A stretch of DNA of 64,000 nucleotides from Roseateles_E cavernae (lineage in GTDB: Bacteria > Pseudomonadota > Gammaproteobacteria > Burkholderiales > Burkholderiaceae_C). A program made the translations under genes and the position numbers. Below are positions 44,905-53,625 of this stretch, piece after piece. The stretch lies in NCBI RefSeq assembly GCF_040187885.1, contig NZ_JBDPLH010000002.1, forward strand, positions 434,001 through 498,000, in the 5' to 3' direction. The notes under the pieces are model-generated. The model ran no database searches. It saw only the letters and a program-made list of their open reading frames with translations, and was not told the origin of the DNA. The first letter of the stretch is position 1; each line of letters opens with the position of its first letter.

Positions 44905-45248
44905 CTCACGATCCCAACTGCCTTTTCTGCAAGATTGTTGCCGGCCAGATTCCCTCGAAGAAGGTCTATGAGGATGAACAGCTGCTGGTGTTCCACGACA
45001 TCCATCCCTGGGCGCCGGTCCACATCCTGCTCATCCCCAAGCTGCATATCGCCAGCATGGCCGAGGTGGGCCCCGAGCATGCGGCGCTGCTGGGCCAGAT
45101 GACGGCCCTGGTGCCGCGGCTGATGCGCGAGCTCGGTGTGAGCAACGGATTCCGCACCGTGATCAACACCGGCCCGGACGGCGGCCAGGAGGTCTATCAC
45201 CTGCATATGCATGCGATGGGTGGGCCGCGCCCCTGGCTCAAGGGTTGA
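44901..45248 (+). CDS. HIT-family (histidine triad) nucleotide-binding protein
   Basis: 115 residues. CLFCKIVAGQIPSKKVYEDE carries the usual zinc Cys pair start, then HILLIPKLHIASMAE, and the histidine triad HLHMHAMGG. HinT-type proteins hydrolyse purine phosphoramidates such as adenosine 5'-monophosphoramidate. The stop is followed by the 84-base gap before tatA. Position after hisE is conserved in the order. Confidence 0.93.
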   Translation: MTHDPNCLFCKIVAGQIPSKKVYEDEQLLVFHDIHPWAPVHILLIPKLHIASMAEVGPEHAALLGQMTALVPRLMRELGVSNGFRTVINTGPDGGQEVYHLHMHAMGGPRPWLKG

Positions 45249-45332
45249 GCTGCGTCAGGGCGGCAATAGCCATCCCCGCTGATTTGTCATGCGCGCCAAC
45301 TAGAATGGCCGCTTCGTTTCCAGGAGATAACT

Positions 45333-45566
45333 ATGGGTTCGTTCAGCATTTGGCACTGGCTCGTCGTGCTGGTGATTGTGGTGCTGGTGTTCGGCACGAA
45401 AAAGCTCAAGAACATGGGTTCGGACCTGGGCTCGGCCGTCAAGGGTTTCAAGGACGGCATGAAGGACGGTGGCAGCAGCGATGCCGCCCAGCCGACCCAG
45501 CAAGTGACCAGCCAGAAGACGGCCGACAGCAATACCGTCGACGTCGAGGCCAAGACCAAGTCCTGA
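45333..45566 (+). CDS. tatA: Sec-independent translocase subunit TatA
   Basis: 77 residues. One N-terminal membrane helix (WHWLVVLVIVVLVFGTKKL) with the FGTKKL hinge, then an amphipathic helix (GSDLGSAVKGFKDGMKD) and a polar tail. TatA multimers form the protein-conducting pore for folded Tat substrates. The site AGGAGA precedes the ATG. The Rieske protein encoded at 61.1 kb is a likely client. Confidence 0.96.
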   Translation: MGSFSIWHWLVVLVIVVLVFGTKKLKNMGSDLGSAVKGFKDGMKDGGSSDAAQPTQQVTSQKTADSNTVDVEAKTKS

Positions 45567-45576
45567 TTGATACTGC

Positions 45577-46065
45577 ATGATCGACTTCGGCTTTGACAAA
45601 CTGGCCCTGATCGGCGCCGTCGCGCTGATCGTGATCGGCCCCGAGAGGCTGCCACGGGTGGCACGCACGGTGGGCCATCTGCTGGGCAAGGCGCAGCGCT
45701 ATGTGTCGGACGTCAAGGCCGAGGTGAACCGCTCCATCGAGCTCGAAGAGCTCAAGAAGATGAAGAGCGGCATCGAGGATGCGGCGCGCGATGTCGAGCA
45801 ATCGGTCAGCAAAGAGATCAACGAGGCCAATCAGGCCTTCGAGCAGAACTGGCATGAAGCCAGTGCCGGCCTGGATGGCGGCAGCACCGATCACGGCTAC
45901 CAGACCCTGATGCCGCCGCCCGGTTATCAGCGCCCGAAGAAGAACTGGCGCCTCAAGCGCGGTGCCACACCGCAGTGGTACAAGCAGCGCCAGGGCGTGC
46001 GCCAGCATGCCCAATCCGGCGCCGCCCGCGTGGCGCGCTTTCGCCCGCCCCGCAGACCTACATGA
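45577..46065 (+). CDS. tatB: Sec-independent translocase subunit TatB
   Basis: 162 residues. MIDFGFDKLALIGAVALIVI is the TatB membrane start, then GPERLPRVARTVGHLLGKAQ with the GPERLP hinge, then a long amphipathic helix and a basic tail (KNWRLKRGATPQWYKQRQGV). TatB with TatC recognises the twin-arginine signal. It is ten bases from tatA and overlaps tatC by four. Confidence 0.96.
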   Translation: MIDFGFDKLALIGAVALIVIGPERLPRVARTVGHLLGKAQRYVSDVKAEVNRSIELEELKKMKSGIEDAARDVEQSVSKEINEANQAFEQNWHEASAGLDGGSTDHGYQTLMPPPGYQRPKKNWRLKRGATPQWYKQRQGVRQHAQSGAARVARFRPPRRPT

Positions 46066-46847
46066 CCGATTCCCACAAGCCCGACGATGAACTCGCCGGC
46101 ACCGAGCAACCTTTTGTCTCGCACCTGATCGAGCTGCGCGACCGCCTGGTGCGTGCCGCCATCGCGGTGGCGGTGTGCTTTGGCGTGCTGGCGCTCTATC
46201 CGGGGCCGTCGATGCTGTACGACCTGCTGGCTGCGCCGATGATCGCGAACCTGCCAACGGGTTCGACCATGATCGCCACCAATGTGATCTCGCCCTTTCT
46301 GGTGCCGCTGAAGATCACCTTGATGGCCGCCTTCCTGATCGCGCTGCCGGTGGTGCTCTACCAGGTCTGGGCCTTTGTGGCGCCGGGCCTGTATTCGCAC
46401 GAGAAGAAGCTGGTCATGCCGCTGGTGGTGTCCAGCACGCTGCTGTTCTTTGTCGGCGTGGCGTTCTGCTACTTCTTCGTGTTCGGCCAGGTCTTCAAGT
46501 TCATCCAGAGCTTCGCGCCCAAGAGCATCACGGCGGCGCCCGATATCGAGGCCTACCTGAGCTTTGTGATGAGCATGTTCATCGCCTTCGGCGCAGCCTT
46601 CGAGGTGCCGGTGGTGGTGGTGGTGCTGGCCCGCATGGGCCTCGTCACGGTCGAGAAGCTGCGCGAGTTCCGCGGCTACTTCATCGTCGTGGCCTTCATC
46701 ATCGCGGCCGTGATCACGCCGCCCGATGTGGTGTCGCAGCTGGCTTTGGCCATCCCGATGTGCCTGCTCTACGAGGTCGGCATCTGGGCATCCGGCTTTT
46801 TCATCCGCTACTCCAAGGCGCCGGACTCGGCCACCGATCAGCCCTGA
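46062..46847 (+). CDS. tatC: Sec-independent translocase subunit TatC
   Basis: 261 residues, start at 46062 by ATGA overlap with tatB. Six membrane helices. SHLIELRDRLVRAAIAVAVC is the family N-terminal signature with the Glu that binds the Arg pair; AFVAPGLYSHEKKLVMPLVV and FEVPVVVVVLARMGLVTVEK are the later conserved parts. TatC is the core of the receptor complex. Converges with the Deg protease gene. Confidence 0.97.
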   Translation: MTDSHKPDDELAGTEQPFVSHLIELRDRLVRAAIAVAVCFGVLALYPGPSMLYDLLAAPMIANLPTGSTMIATNVISPFLVPLKITLMAAFLIALPVVLYQVWAFVAPGLYSHEKKLVMPLVVSSTLLFFVGVAFCYFFVFGQVFKFIQSFAPKSITAAPDIEAYLSFVMSMFIAFGAAFEVPVVVVVLARMGLVTVEKLREFRGYFIVVAFIIAAVITPPDVVSQLALAIPMCLLYEVGIWASGFFIRYSKAPDSATDQP

Positions 46848-46855
46848 GCTGAGCG

Positions 46856-48037
46856 CTAGTCGCGCGTGCCCGGCAGCGGGCGCTGTGCCACCGTGAGCTC
46901 GAACTGCAGCGCCTTGTCGCCGCGCTGCACCGCGATGGCGGCGCTGGACTGCGGCTTCAGTGCCGCCACCGCCGCCAGCAGGTCCGCCGGGCTCAGCACC
47001 TGGGTGCCGCCGACCCGTGTCACCACGTCGCCGGGCTTGATGCCTGCCTTGGCGGCCGGCGCATTGACGACCACCGCGCTGATCAGCACCCCTTCGCGCA
47101 CCGTCAGCTTGAAGGCCTCGGCAAACTCCGGCGTCAGCTCGCGGGTCTGCACGCCGATCCAGCCACGCGCGACCTGACCGTCCCGCACCAGGGCCTGCAT
47201 CACCTGCTGCGCGGTGCTGATCGGGATCGCGAAGCCTATGCCCAGGCTGCCGCCGCTGCGCGAGAAGATCGCGGTATTGATGCCCACCAGCCGGCCCTGA
47301 TCATCGACCAGGGCGCCGCCCGAGTTGCCCGGATTGATCGCGGCATCGGTCTGGATGAAGTTCTCGAAGGTGTTGATGCCCAGCTGGGTGCGCTTGAGCG
47401 CGCTGACGATGCCCGAGGTCACCGTCTGGCCGACATTGAAGGGGTTGCCTATCGCCAGCACCGCATCGCCGACCTGCAGCTGCTCGGCATCGCCCAGCGC
47501 GATCGCCGGCAGGCCGTCGAGCTCGACCTTCAGCACCGCGACATCGGTCTCCGGATCGCTGCCGACCAGGCGCGCCTTGGCCTGGCGGCCGTCGCTGAGC
47601 TGCACCTCGATCTCCGAGGCACCGGCCACCACATGGCTGTTGGTCAGCAGATAGCCGTCGGCCGAGACGATCACGCCCGAGCCCAGGCCGGTCTGCCCGC
47701 CGGGCTCGTCGCCGTCGTCTTCGCCGCGTCGGCCGCGCCGCGGCAGGCCGAAGTGAAAACGCCGCCAGGCCTCGTCGTTCTGCGCCGAGCGGCGCGGTGC
47801 CTTGCTGGCCGTGACGCTGACCACGGCGGGCGCCGCGCGCTGGGCCGCAAGACGGTAACCCCCGCCGCCGCTGGCATCGCTGGCGGGGCGGGCGCTTGGC
47901 AGGGCCTGGCCCAGAATCACCGTGGGGCGCAGTGGCTCGCCGCGCTCCACCCACGCCGGCCGCAAGGTCGCGACGACAAAGTACAGCGCCAGGCCCACTG
48001 TCACGGCCTGGGAGAAAATCAGCCAAATTCTGCGCAC
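46856..48037 (-). CDS. Membrane-anchored Deg/HtrA serine protease (DegS/AlgW type)
   Basis: 393 residues from a GTG at 48037 with AGGAG five bases upstream; an ATG at 48055 would add six residues. An N-terminal membrane anchor (WLIFSQAVTVGLALYFVVAT) is followed by a trypsin-like domain with His in LLTNSHVVAG, Asp in DPETDVAVLKV and Ser in NPGNSGGALVD, then one PDZ domain (about 285-380, RGWIGVQTREL). One PDZ plus anchor fits DegS/AlgW, the sensor that starts sigma-E activation by cutting the anti-sigma factor. Only 16 bases separate its start from the divergent nif3-like gene. Confidence 0.93.
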   Translation of the reverse strand: MRRIWLIFSQAVTVGLALYFVVATLRPAWVERGEPLRPTVILGQALPSARPASDASGGGGYRLAAQRAAPAVVSVTASKAPRRSAQNDEAWRRFHFGLPRRGRRGEDDGDEPGGQTGLGSGVIVSADGYLLTNSHVVAGASEIEVQLSDGRQAKARLVGSDPETDVAVLKVELDGLPAIALGDAEQLQVGDAVLAIGNPFNVGQTVTSGIVSALKRTQLGINTFENFIQTDAAINPGNSGGALVDDQGRLVGINTAIFSRSGGSLGIGFAIPISTAQQVMQALVRDGQVARGWIGVQTRELTPEFAEAFKLTVREGVLISAVVVNAPAAKAGIKPGDVVTRVGGTQVLSPADLLAAVAALKPQSSAAIAVQRGDKALQFELTVAQRPLPGTRD

Positions 48038-48053
48038 CGCCGCTCCTGTCGCC

Positions 48054-48803
48054 ATGCCCAACCGCCACACCCTCGATGCCCACCTCAGCCAGTTGCTCGA
48101 GGTGCCTCGCTTCAAAGATTATGGGCCGAACGGTCTGCAGGTGGAGGGACGCGAGGAGATACGCCATCTGGTCTGCGGTGTTACCGCCAGCCTCGCGCTC
48201 ATCGACGCAGCGATCGCCAGCGGCGCCGACGCGATCCTGGTGCACCACGGCCTGTTCTGGCGCGGCCAGGACGGCCGCGTCACCGGCTGGATGAAGCAGC
48301 GCCTGCACAAGCTGCTGGTGCATGAGATCAATCTGTTCGCCTACCACCTGCCGCTCGATGCCCACCCCGAGCTGGGCAATAACGCGCAGCTGGGCCGGCT
48401 GTTCGGCTGGCAGGCCGAGCAGCGCTTCGGCGATCAGGAGCTGGGTTTCGCCGGGCCCCTGAGCGCGCCGCAAAGCCTGGACGAGTTGCGCCGGCAGATG
48501 GGTGCGGCGCTGGGCCGCGAGGTGCTGGCCGTGCCCGGCGACGGCCGGCCGCTGCGCCGCGTGGCCTGGTGCACCGGCGGAGCCCAGGGCTATTTCGAGG
48601 CCGCGATCGCGGCCGGCGCCGATGTCTTCGTGACCGGCGAGATCTCCGAGCCGCAGGCCCATTACGCCGCCGAGACCGGCGTGGCCTTCATCGCCGCCGG
48701 CCACCACGCGACCGAGCGCTATGGCGTGCAGGCGCTGGCGCAGCGCCTGGCCATGGACTTCGGCCTCAGCCAGCAGTTCATCGACATCCCGAATCCGGCC
48801 TGA
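48054..48803 (+). CDS. Nif3-like dinuclear metal-centre protein
   Basis: 249 residues, start ATG at 48054. Family signatures are YGPNGLQVEGREEIRHLVCG, then DAILVHHGLFWRGQ with the metal-binding HH, LFAYHLPLDAH and TGEISEPQAHYAAETGV followed by GHHATERYGV. Nif3/YbgI proteins form hexamers with a two-metal site and act as GTP cyclohydrolase-like or unknown hydrolases. Strictly conserved metal ligands are present. In relatives this gene neighbours the Deg protease and the cytochrome bc1 operon, as here but with 12 kb inserted. Confidence 0.94.
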   Translation: MPNRHTLDAHLSQLLEVPRFKDYGPNGLQVEGREEIRHLVCGVTASLALIDAAIASGADAILVHHGLFWRGQDGRVTGWMKQRLHKLLVHEINLFAYHLPLDAHPELGNNAQLGRLFGWQAEQRFGDQELGFAGPLSAPQSLDELRRQMGAALGREVLAVPGDGRPLRRVAWCTGGAQGYFEAAIAAGADVFVTGEISEPQAHYAAETGVAFIAAGHHATERYGVQALAQRLAMDFGLSQQFIDIPNPA

Positions 48804-48817
48804 ACGACCGAAGCCGC

Positions 48818-50602
48818 TCAGCCCGGCTGCGCGGCGATCCAGGTGCGTACCCGCTGCTCCAGCAGGCCCAGCGGCAGCTGGCCCTGGTCCAGCAGCACCA
48901 TATGGAAGCGGCGCAGATCGAAGCGGGCACCGAGCTGCGCTTGGGCCAGCTCACGCAGCTCCAGAATCTTCAGCTGGCCGGTCATATAGGCCAGGGCCTG
49001 GCCGGGCTGGGCCAGATAGCGGTCGACCTCGGCATTCATGAAGACCGGGTCCTGGCCGGTTTCTTCGAGCATATAGGCCAGCGCCCGCTCGCGGCTCCAG
49101 CCCAGCGCATGCATGCCGGTGTCGACCACCAGGCGGGCCGCGCGGAACATCTGGGCCTGCAGATGACCGAAGCGGCTGTAGGGGTCGCGGTACAGGCCCA
49201 GGTCCTTGCCCAGGGTCTCGGCATAGAGGGCCCAGCCCTCGCCATAGGCGGTGTAGAAGCTGCTGCGCCGGAAGGCCGGCAGCTCGCCGAGCTCGCGCTG
49301 GCGGGCGTTCTGCAGATGGTGGCCGGGCACGGTCTCGTGCGCGACCAGGGTTTCCAGCGCCCAGATCGGGCGGCGCTTGTAGGCGAGCACATTGGCGTTG
49401 AACCAGCCCGGCGTGCTGCCGTCCAGCGAAGGTCCGTTGTAGTTCTCGGCCGCGCCCTCGCCCATATGGGCCGGCATCGCCCGCACGCCATAGGGTGCAC
49501 GCGGCAGCTCGGCAAAGAGCTTGGGCAGCTCGGGGTCGATGCGCTTGCTGATCTCGCGGTAGGCCGCCAGCAAGGCCTCGCCATTGGGGTGGAAGAACTT
49601 CGGCTCGCTGTAGAGGTATTTGAAGAACTGCTGGCGGTCGCCGGCGAAGCCGACCTCGCGGCGCACCGCTTCCATCTCGGCGCGCAGGCGCTCGACCTGG
49701 CGCAGCCCGATGTCATGGACCTGTTGCGGGCTCAGCGCCAGTGTGGTGTTGCGGCGCACCAGCGCCGCATAGACCTGGGTGCCGTCGGGATAGCGGCCCA
49801 GCCCGCCGGCGGCCGGGGCCTTGGGCAGGTATTCCTCCTTGATGAAGCGGCGCAGGCGCTGCATCGCCGGATAGACCTGCTGCTGCAGCGCCTGCCGACC
49901 CTGCTGACGCAGCGCGTCGCGCTGGGCCTCGGCGATGCCGCTGCCCAGCTTGTCGAAAGGCTCGAAAAAGGGGCTGCGCGTCACGTCCTCGCTCAGCTGC
50001 CCGTCCAGTTGGGCCAATGCTCGTGCCAGCACCGGCTGCGGGCTGACCCAGCCCAGCGCGATGCCGCGGCGCAGGCTCTCGATCTCCTGATCGACCCGCA
50101 GCGGATAGGCGGCCAGCCGGGCCAGCAGCTGCCGGACCTGGGCCTCGCTGGCGGTGGGCGTGGCACGCATCAGATTGGCCAGCCCCGACTGGAAGCCCCA
50201 TAGCGAGCCCAGGCTCAGTGTGCGATAGCCCTCGAAAGCCTGGAACTCGATCTCGCCTTGCTGGCGATCGATGAAGATCTGCAGCGACACGCGGTCGCGC
50301 TCATCCAGCGCGGCTGTATCGATGGCCTGCGCGCGCTTCAGCAGCTCCCGCGCATAGGCGTCCTGGGCCGCGACGGCGGCCGGCGAGCGGTCGCTCAGGC
50401 GGTCATTGAAGCGGTGGTCGCCGCGCACCGTGGCCCATTCCGGGGCCTGGCGGGCGCCTTGCTCCCAGGCTTCGTCGAACAGCGCGTGCAGGTTTTGTGC
50501 GGCCGGGTTGGCCCAGCTGGCGTTGGGCCCCAGTCCGCCCAAGGCCAAGCTCAGGACGGTCGCCAGGGTGTGGCGGTGGATGCGGGATGGCAGGTAGGCC
50601 AT
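48818..50602 (-). CDS. DUF885-family exported zinc peptidase-like protein
   Basis: 594 residues from the ATG at 50602 with AAGGAG upstream. A signal peptide occupies the first 31 residues (ends NASWA). The family zinc motif HETVPGHHLQ has His422, Glu423 and His428/His429. GEGWALYAETLGKDLG gives the third-ligand/catalytic region, and the tail PVFMNAEVDRYLAQPGQALA is typical. DUF885 proteins are distant gluzincin relatives, usually secreted or lipoprotein peptidases of unknown substrate. It is divergent from pdxA across 87 bases. Confidence 0.92.
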   Translation of the reverse strand: MAYLPSRIHRHTLATVLSLALGGLGPNASWANPAAQNLHALFDEAWEQGARQAPEWATVRGDHRFNDRLSDRSPAAVAAQDAYARELLKRAQAIDTAALDERDRVSLQIFIDRQQGEIEFQAFEGYRTLSLGSLWGFQSGLANLMRATPTASEAQVRQLLARLAAYPLRVDQEIESLRRGIALGWVSPQPVLARALAQLDGQLSEDVTRSPFFEPFDKLGSGIAEAQRDALRQQGRQALQQQVYPAMQRLRRFIKEEYLPKAPAAGGLGRYPDGTQVYAALVRRNTTLALSPQQVHDIGLRQVERLRAEMEAVRREVGFAGDRQQFFKYLYSEPKFFHPNGEALLAAYREISKRIDPELPKLFAELPRAPYGVRAMPAHMGEGAAENYNGPSLDGSTPGWFNANVLAYKRRPIWALETLVAHETVPGHHLQNARQRELGELPAFRRSSFYTAYGEGWALYAETLGKDLGLYRDPYSRFGHLQAQMFRAARLVVDTGMHALGWSRERALAYMLEETGQDPVFMNAEVDRYLAQPGQALAYMTGQLKILELRELAQAQLGARFDLRRFHMVLLDQGQLPLGLLEQRVRTWIAAQPG

Positions 50603-50689
50603 GCGAAGCTCCTTGATTTGTCGGTCGCGCGAGTCTGCCACTGCACGCCTGCTCTGGGGGTCAGGACTTGCCCATGAAACAATGAGGCG

Positions 50690-51712
50690 ATGAGTGACAG
50701 CAAAACCCTGTTGATCAGCATGGGCGATGCCTGCGGCATCGGCCCGGAGATTGCCGTGGCGGCCTGGGCGGCCGAGGCGCGGCGCGAGGATCTGTGCCTG
50801 GTCGGCGATGTCGGCGTGCTGCGCCGCGCGGTTGCCTGGCTGGGCCTGAGCCTGCCGGTGGCACGGCTGGCCTCGCCGGACGAGCTGGCGGGCTTGCCGC
50901 CCGACTGCCTGCCGGTCTGGCAGCCCGAGGGCCTGCCGGCCGATCTGCTGGACTGCCCGGTGGGCCGCGTCGATGCGCGCGCCGGTCGCGCGGCGGCGGC
51001 CTGCATCGAGGCGGCGGTCGCGGCCATCCAGGCCGGCCGGGCCGCAGGGCTGGTGACCGCGCCGCTGCACAAGGAGGCCCTGCATGCGGCCGGGGTGGAC
51101 TATCCCGGTCATACCGAGATGCTGCAGGCCCTGGCCGCGCCAGGGGGCGCAGCGCCGCCGCCGGTGCGCATGATGCTGGCCAACGAGGAGCTGCGCACGG
51201 TGCTGGTGACCATCCATATGGCGCTGCGCGAGGCCATCGACATGCTCAGCATCGAGCGGGTGCTGCAGACCCTGCAGATCAGCGACGCCGCACTGCGCCG
51301 CTTCGGGCTCACGGCACCGCGCATCGCGGTCGCGGGCCTGAACCCCCATGCCGGCGAGGGCGGGCTGTTCGGCCGTGAGGAAATCGACATCATCGCGCCT
51401 GCAATCGAACGCGCGCGCGCCGACGGCATCGAGGCCAGCGGCCCCTATGCGCCGGACACGATCTTCATGCGGGCCCGTAACACGCCCACACACCCCGGTG
51501 AGTTCGATCTGGTCGTCGCGATGACACACGACCATGGGCTGATCCCGGTCAAGTACCTGGGCGTCGAGCAGGGCGTCAACGTGACCCTGGGCCTGCCTTT
51601 TGTGCGCACCAGCCCCGACCATGGCACGGCCTTCGACATCGCCGGCACCGGCCGCGCCGATGCGTCCAGCATGCGTGCGGCGATCCGGATGGCGCGCCGG
51701 CTGCTCGGTTAG
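50690..51712 (+). CDS. pdxA: 4-hydroxythreonine-4-phosphate dehydrogenase
   Basis: 340 residues. PdxA oxidises 4-phosphohydroxy-L-threonine in the DXP-dependent branch of vitamin B6 synthesis. LLISMGDACGIGPEIAVAAW is the start signature, KEALHAAGVDYPGHTEML contains the first zinc His, NPHAGEGGLFGREEID and MTHDHGLIPVKYLG the others. No rsmA/ksgA neighbour is present, unlike E. coli. B6 supply suits the PLP enzyme of the D-amino-acid unit but linkage is not direct. The stop overlaps the convergent kinase gene by four bases. Confidence 0.97.
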   Translation: MSDSKTLLISMGDACGIGPEIAVAAWAAEARREDLCLVGDVGVLRRAVAWLGLSLPVARLASPDELAGLPPDCLPVWQPEGLPADLLDCPVGRVDARAGRAAAACIEAAVAAIQAGRAAGLVTAPLHKEALHAAGVDYPGHTEMLQALAAPGGAAPPPVRMMLANEELRTVLVTIHMALREAIDMLSIERVLQTLQISDAALRRFGLTAPRIAVAGLNPHAGEGGLFGREEIDIIAPAIERARADGIEASGPYAPDTIFMRARNTPTHPGEFDLVVAMTHDHGLIPVKYLGVEQGVNVTLGLPFVRTSPDHGTAFDIAGTGRADASSMRAAIRMARRLLG

Positions 51713-52893
51713 AACACCAGCAGAAAGCCCGCGCCGCCCTCGATCGGCCGTACATGGCGCACGCGGCCGCCCATGCCGTGCACCAGCTGGCGCACCACCG
51801 TCAGTCCGATGCCCTGGCCGCCTTCGCGGGCGCTGAAGAAGGGCAGGAAGATCTGCCGCTCCAGGCCCGGCGGCACGCCCGGCCCGTTGTCGCGCACACT
51901 GAGCATCAAGCGGCCGCCGCGGCCCTGGCGCGCCTGCACCCACAGGCGCGGCTGCGGCTGTTTGGCGGTGGCCTGCTCGGCATTGCTGAGCAGGGCCAGC
52001 AGGGCCTGTTCGAGCTGGCCCTCGTCGGCCATCAGGCGCAGGCCGGGGCTGGCCAACTCGAACGAAGCTGCACCGCCGCGCGCCGTCCAGCCCGGACCCA
52101 TGGCCTGGGCCAGGCGGGCAAACAGCGCGCCCAGGTCCACTGGCGCCAGCTCGGGCGGCGGCCAGCGGCTGACCCGGCGGTAGGTGCTGACGAAGCCGGC
52201 CAGACTCTCGGCGCGCAGCGCGATCGCGTCCAGCGCTAGACGCAATTCATCGCTTGCGCCGCCGCTGTCGTGGCCAGGCGGGAACTCGGCGAGCAACTGG
52301 CCAGCGGTCTGGCTGAGGCTTTTGATCGGTGTCAGCGAGTTCATGATTTCATGGGTCAGCACCTGCACCAGCTGCTGCCAGGCCTGCAGCGACTCGGTCT
52401 CCAGCGCCTGCTCCAGCGGCATCAGGGCCAGCAGGATCTCGGCCCGGCCGTCCAACGCCAGCGGCTGGCGCCGCAGCTGCCAGCGCTCGGGGCCCCGCTC
52501 GGTGTCCAGCAGCAACGGCCCGCTGCCATCGGCCTGGCGCAGCAGTGCCTGCAGCGCAGCCGGGTCGCGCACACCACCGGGCGCGGCCAGGCGACGGGCG
52601 CGGGCGCTGAGCGGTCGCAAGCGGGTCTCGTCCAGCACCCAGACCGCAACCGGCAGATGCTCCAGCCGCGCCTGCAGCCGGGCCTCTTCGCTGACCGACG
52701 GTGGCGGCGCCATCGGCAGGGCTTCACGCGGTTGACGCGGCCGTGTCAGCGGCCAGGCGCAGGCCAGACCCAGCAGACCCAGCAGCAGGGCTGCGACCCA
52801 GAGACGGGCCGAGCCATCGGCCATCCCCGCCAGCACACCGGCAGCGAACCAGGCTGCCGCCGCTCCGAACAGCCGCAGGCGCTCAGAGCCCAT
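51709..52893 (-). CDS. Sensor histidine kinase with minimal periplasmic part
   Basis: 394 residues from the ATG at 52893. Two membrane helices near the N-terminus (about 8-23 and 30-47) are separated by only a few residues (MADGSAR), so there is no periplasmic sensor domain. A PAS-like region (about 70-165) is followed by the H-box VLTHEIMNSLTPI with His181, N-box Asn304 (LLSNAEQA), and G-boxes VRDNGPGVP and GGQGIGLTVV. Such intramembrane-sensing kinases often take their cue from an ABC transporter, and one is encoded just upstream. It overlaps the response-regulator gene by 11 bases. Confidence 0.9.
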   Translation of the reverse strand: MGSERLRLFGAAAAWFAAGVLAGMADGSARLWVAALLLGLLGLACAWPLTRPRQPREALPMAPPPSVSEEARLQARLEHLPVAVWVLDETRLRPLSARARRLAAPGGVRDPAALQALLRQADGSGPLLLDTERGPERWQLRRQPLALDGRAEILLALMPLEQALETESLQAWQQLVQVLTHEIMNSLTPIKSLSQTAGQLLAEFPPGHDSGGASDELRLALDAIALRAESLAGFVSTYRRVSRWPPPELAPVDLGALFARLAQAMGPGWTARGGAASFELASPGLRLMADEGQLEQALLALLSNAEQATAKQPQPRLWVQARQGRGGRLMLSVRDNGPGVPPGLERQIFLPFFSAREGGQGIGLTVVRQLVHGMGGRVRHVRPIEGGAGFLLVF

Positions 52894-53479
52894 GCTTGTC
52901 CAGCCGCCGGTACAGGGCCGCGCGCGACAGGCCCAGCAGCCGCGCCGCCTCGCTGAGATTGCCCTGGGCATCGGCCACCGCCGCGATCAGCGCGGCACGC
53001 TCCTGCGCCGCCAACGAGCGCAGTGGCTCGGCCGGCTGAGCGGCGCAGCCGGCCGTCGGCGCCTCGGCCGGCTGCGCTCCCTGCAAGGCTTCGCGGCAGG
53101 TCGCGACCAGGCGCGCGTTGTCCCAGGGCTTGGTGATGAAGTCGAAGGCACCACGCCGCAAGGCCTGCACCGCCAGATCGATCTCTGCATAGGCAGTCAT
53201 CGCGATGACCTTGGGTGCTTGCGGCCGCGCCAGGGTCTCGGCCAACAGGCGCAGACCCTGCTCGCCATCGCTGCGGCCGGGGCCGAAGTTCAGGTCCAGC
53301 AGCAGCAGGGCCGGGCGCCAGCGCTCCAGCGCGGCCGGCAGCTCGGCCGGTCGGCGCAGGCATTGCAGCGGCGCGACGCGGCGTTGCAGCAGCAGTTGCG
53401 CGGCCAGGCCCACATCGGGGTCGTCGTCCAGCAGCAGGATGGGGGAGGGCGAGGTGGTGGCTGTCACGGCGCGCATCAT
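52883..53479 (-). CDS. Response regulator with receiver and Fis-type DNA-binding domain (no AAA+ domain)
   Basis: 198 residues from the first of two adjacent ATGs (53479; the other at 53476). Receiver: LLLDDDPDVG acidic pocket, phospho-acceptor Asp62 in LLDLNFGPG, Thr95 in AMTAYAE and Lys117 in FITKPWD. The C-terminal Fis-type helix-turn-helix is NLSEAARLLGLSRAALYRRL. The ATPase domain of NtrC-like proteins is absent, giving a PrrA/RegA-type layout that activates sigma70 promoters. It is divergent from the ABC exporter genes, with a CTGTCCG palindrome between them, and is coupled to the kinase gene. Confidence 0.92.
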   Translation of the reverse strand: MMRAVTATTSPSPILLLDDDPDVGLAAQLLLQRRVAPLQCLRRPAELPAALERWRPALLLLDLNFGPGRSDGEQGLRLLAETLARPQAPKVIAMTAYAEIDLAVQALRRGAFDFITKPWDNARLVATCREALQGAQPAEAPTAGCAAQPAEPLRSLAAQERAALIAAVADAQGNLSEAARLLGLSRAALYRRLDKHGL

Positions 53480-53509
53480 CGCAGGCACGCGCGGGCGCGC
53501 GCCAGGGGA

Positions 53510-53527
53510 CTGTCCGGAAACGGACAG
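53510..53527. promoter_or_regulatory. Candidate response-regulator operator CTGTCCG-GAAA-CGGACAG
   Basis: Perfect seven-base arms around a four-base centre, 31 bases upstream of the regulator ATG and 99 bases before the exporter start. The 18-bp size and symmetry suit a dimeric Fis-type domain. It is not a LexA box, since the CTGT/ACAG spacing is ten rather than eight. Confidence 0.6.
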
Positions 53528-53625
53528 GGGGCTGGGCAGCAGGTGGGATGGCCGCGATGCTGCGAACCCTGATGACCTCCAACCCGCCACCGTTGCCAGG
53601 CTCTCGCCCGCCCAGCGGCGCCACC

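Noticed and set aside
53510..53527. CTGT...ACAG sequence considered as a second LexA box
   Set aside because: The spacing between CTGT and ACAG is ten, not eight, and the core is GC-rich.
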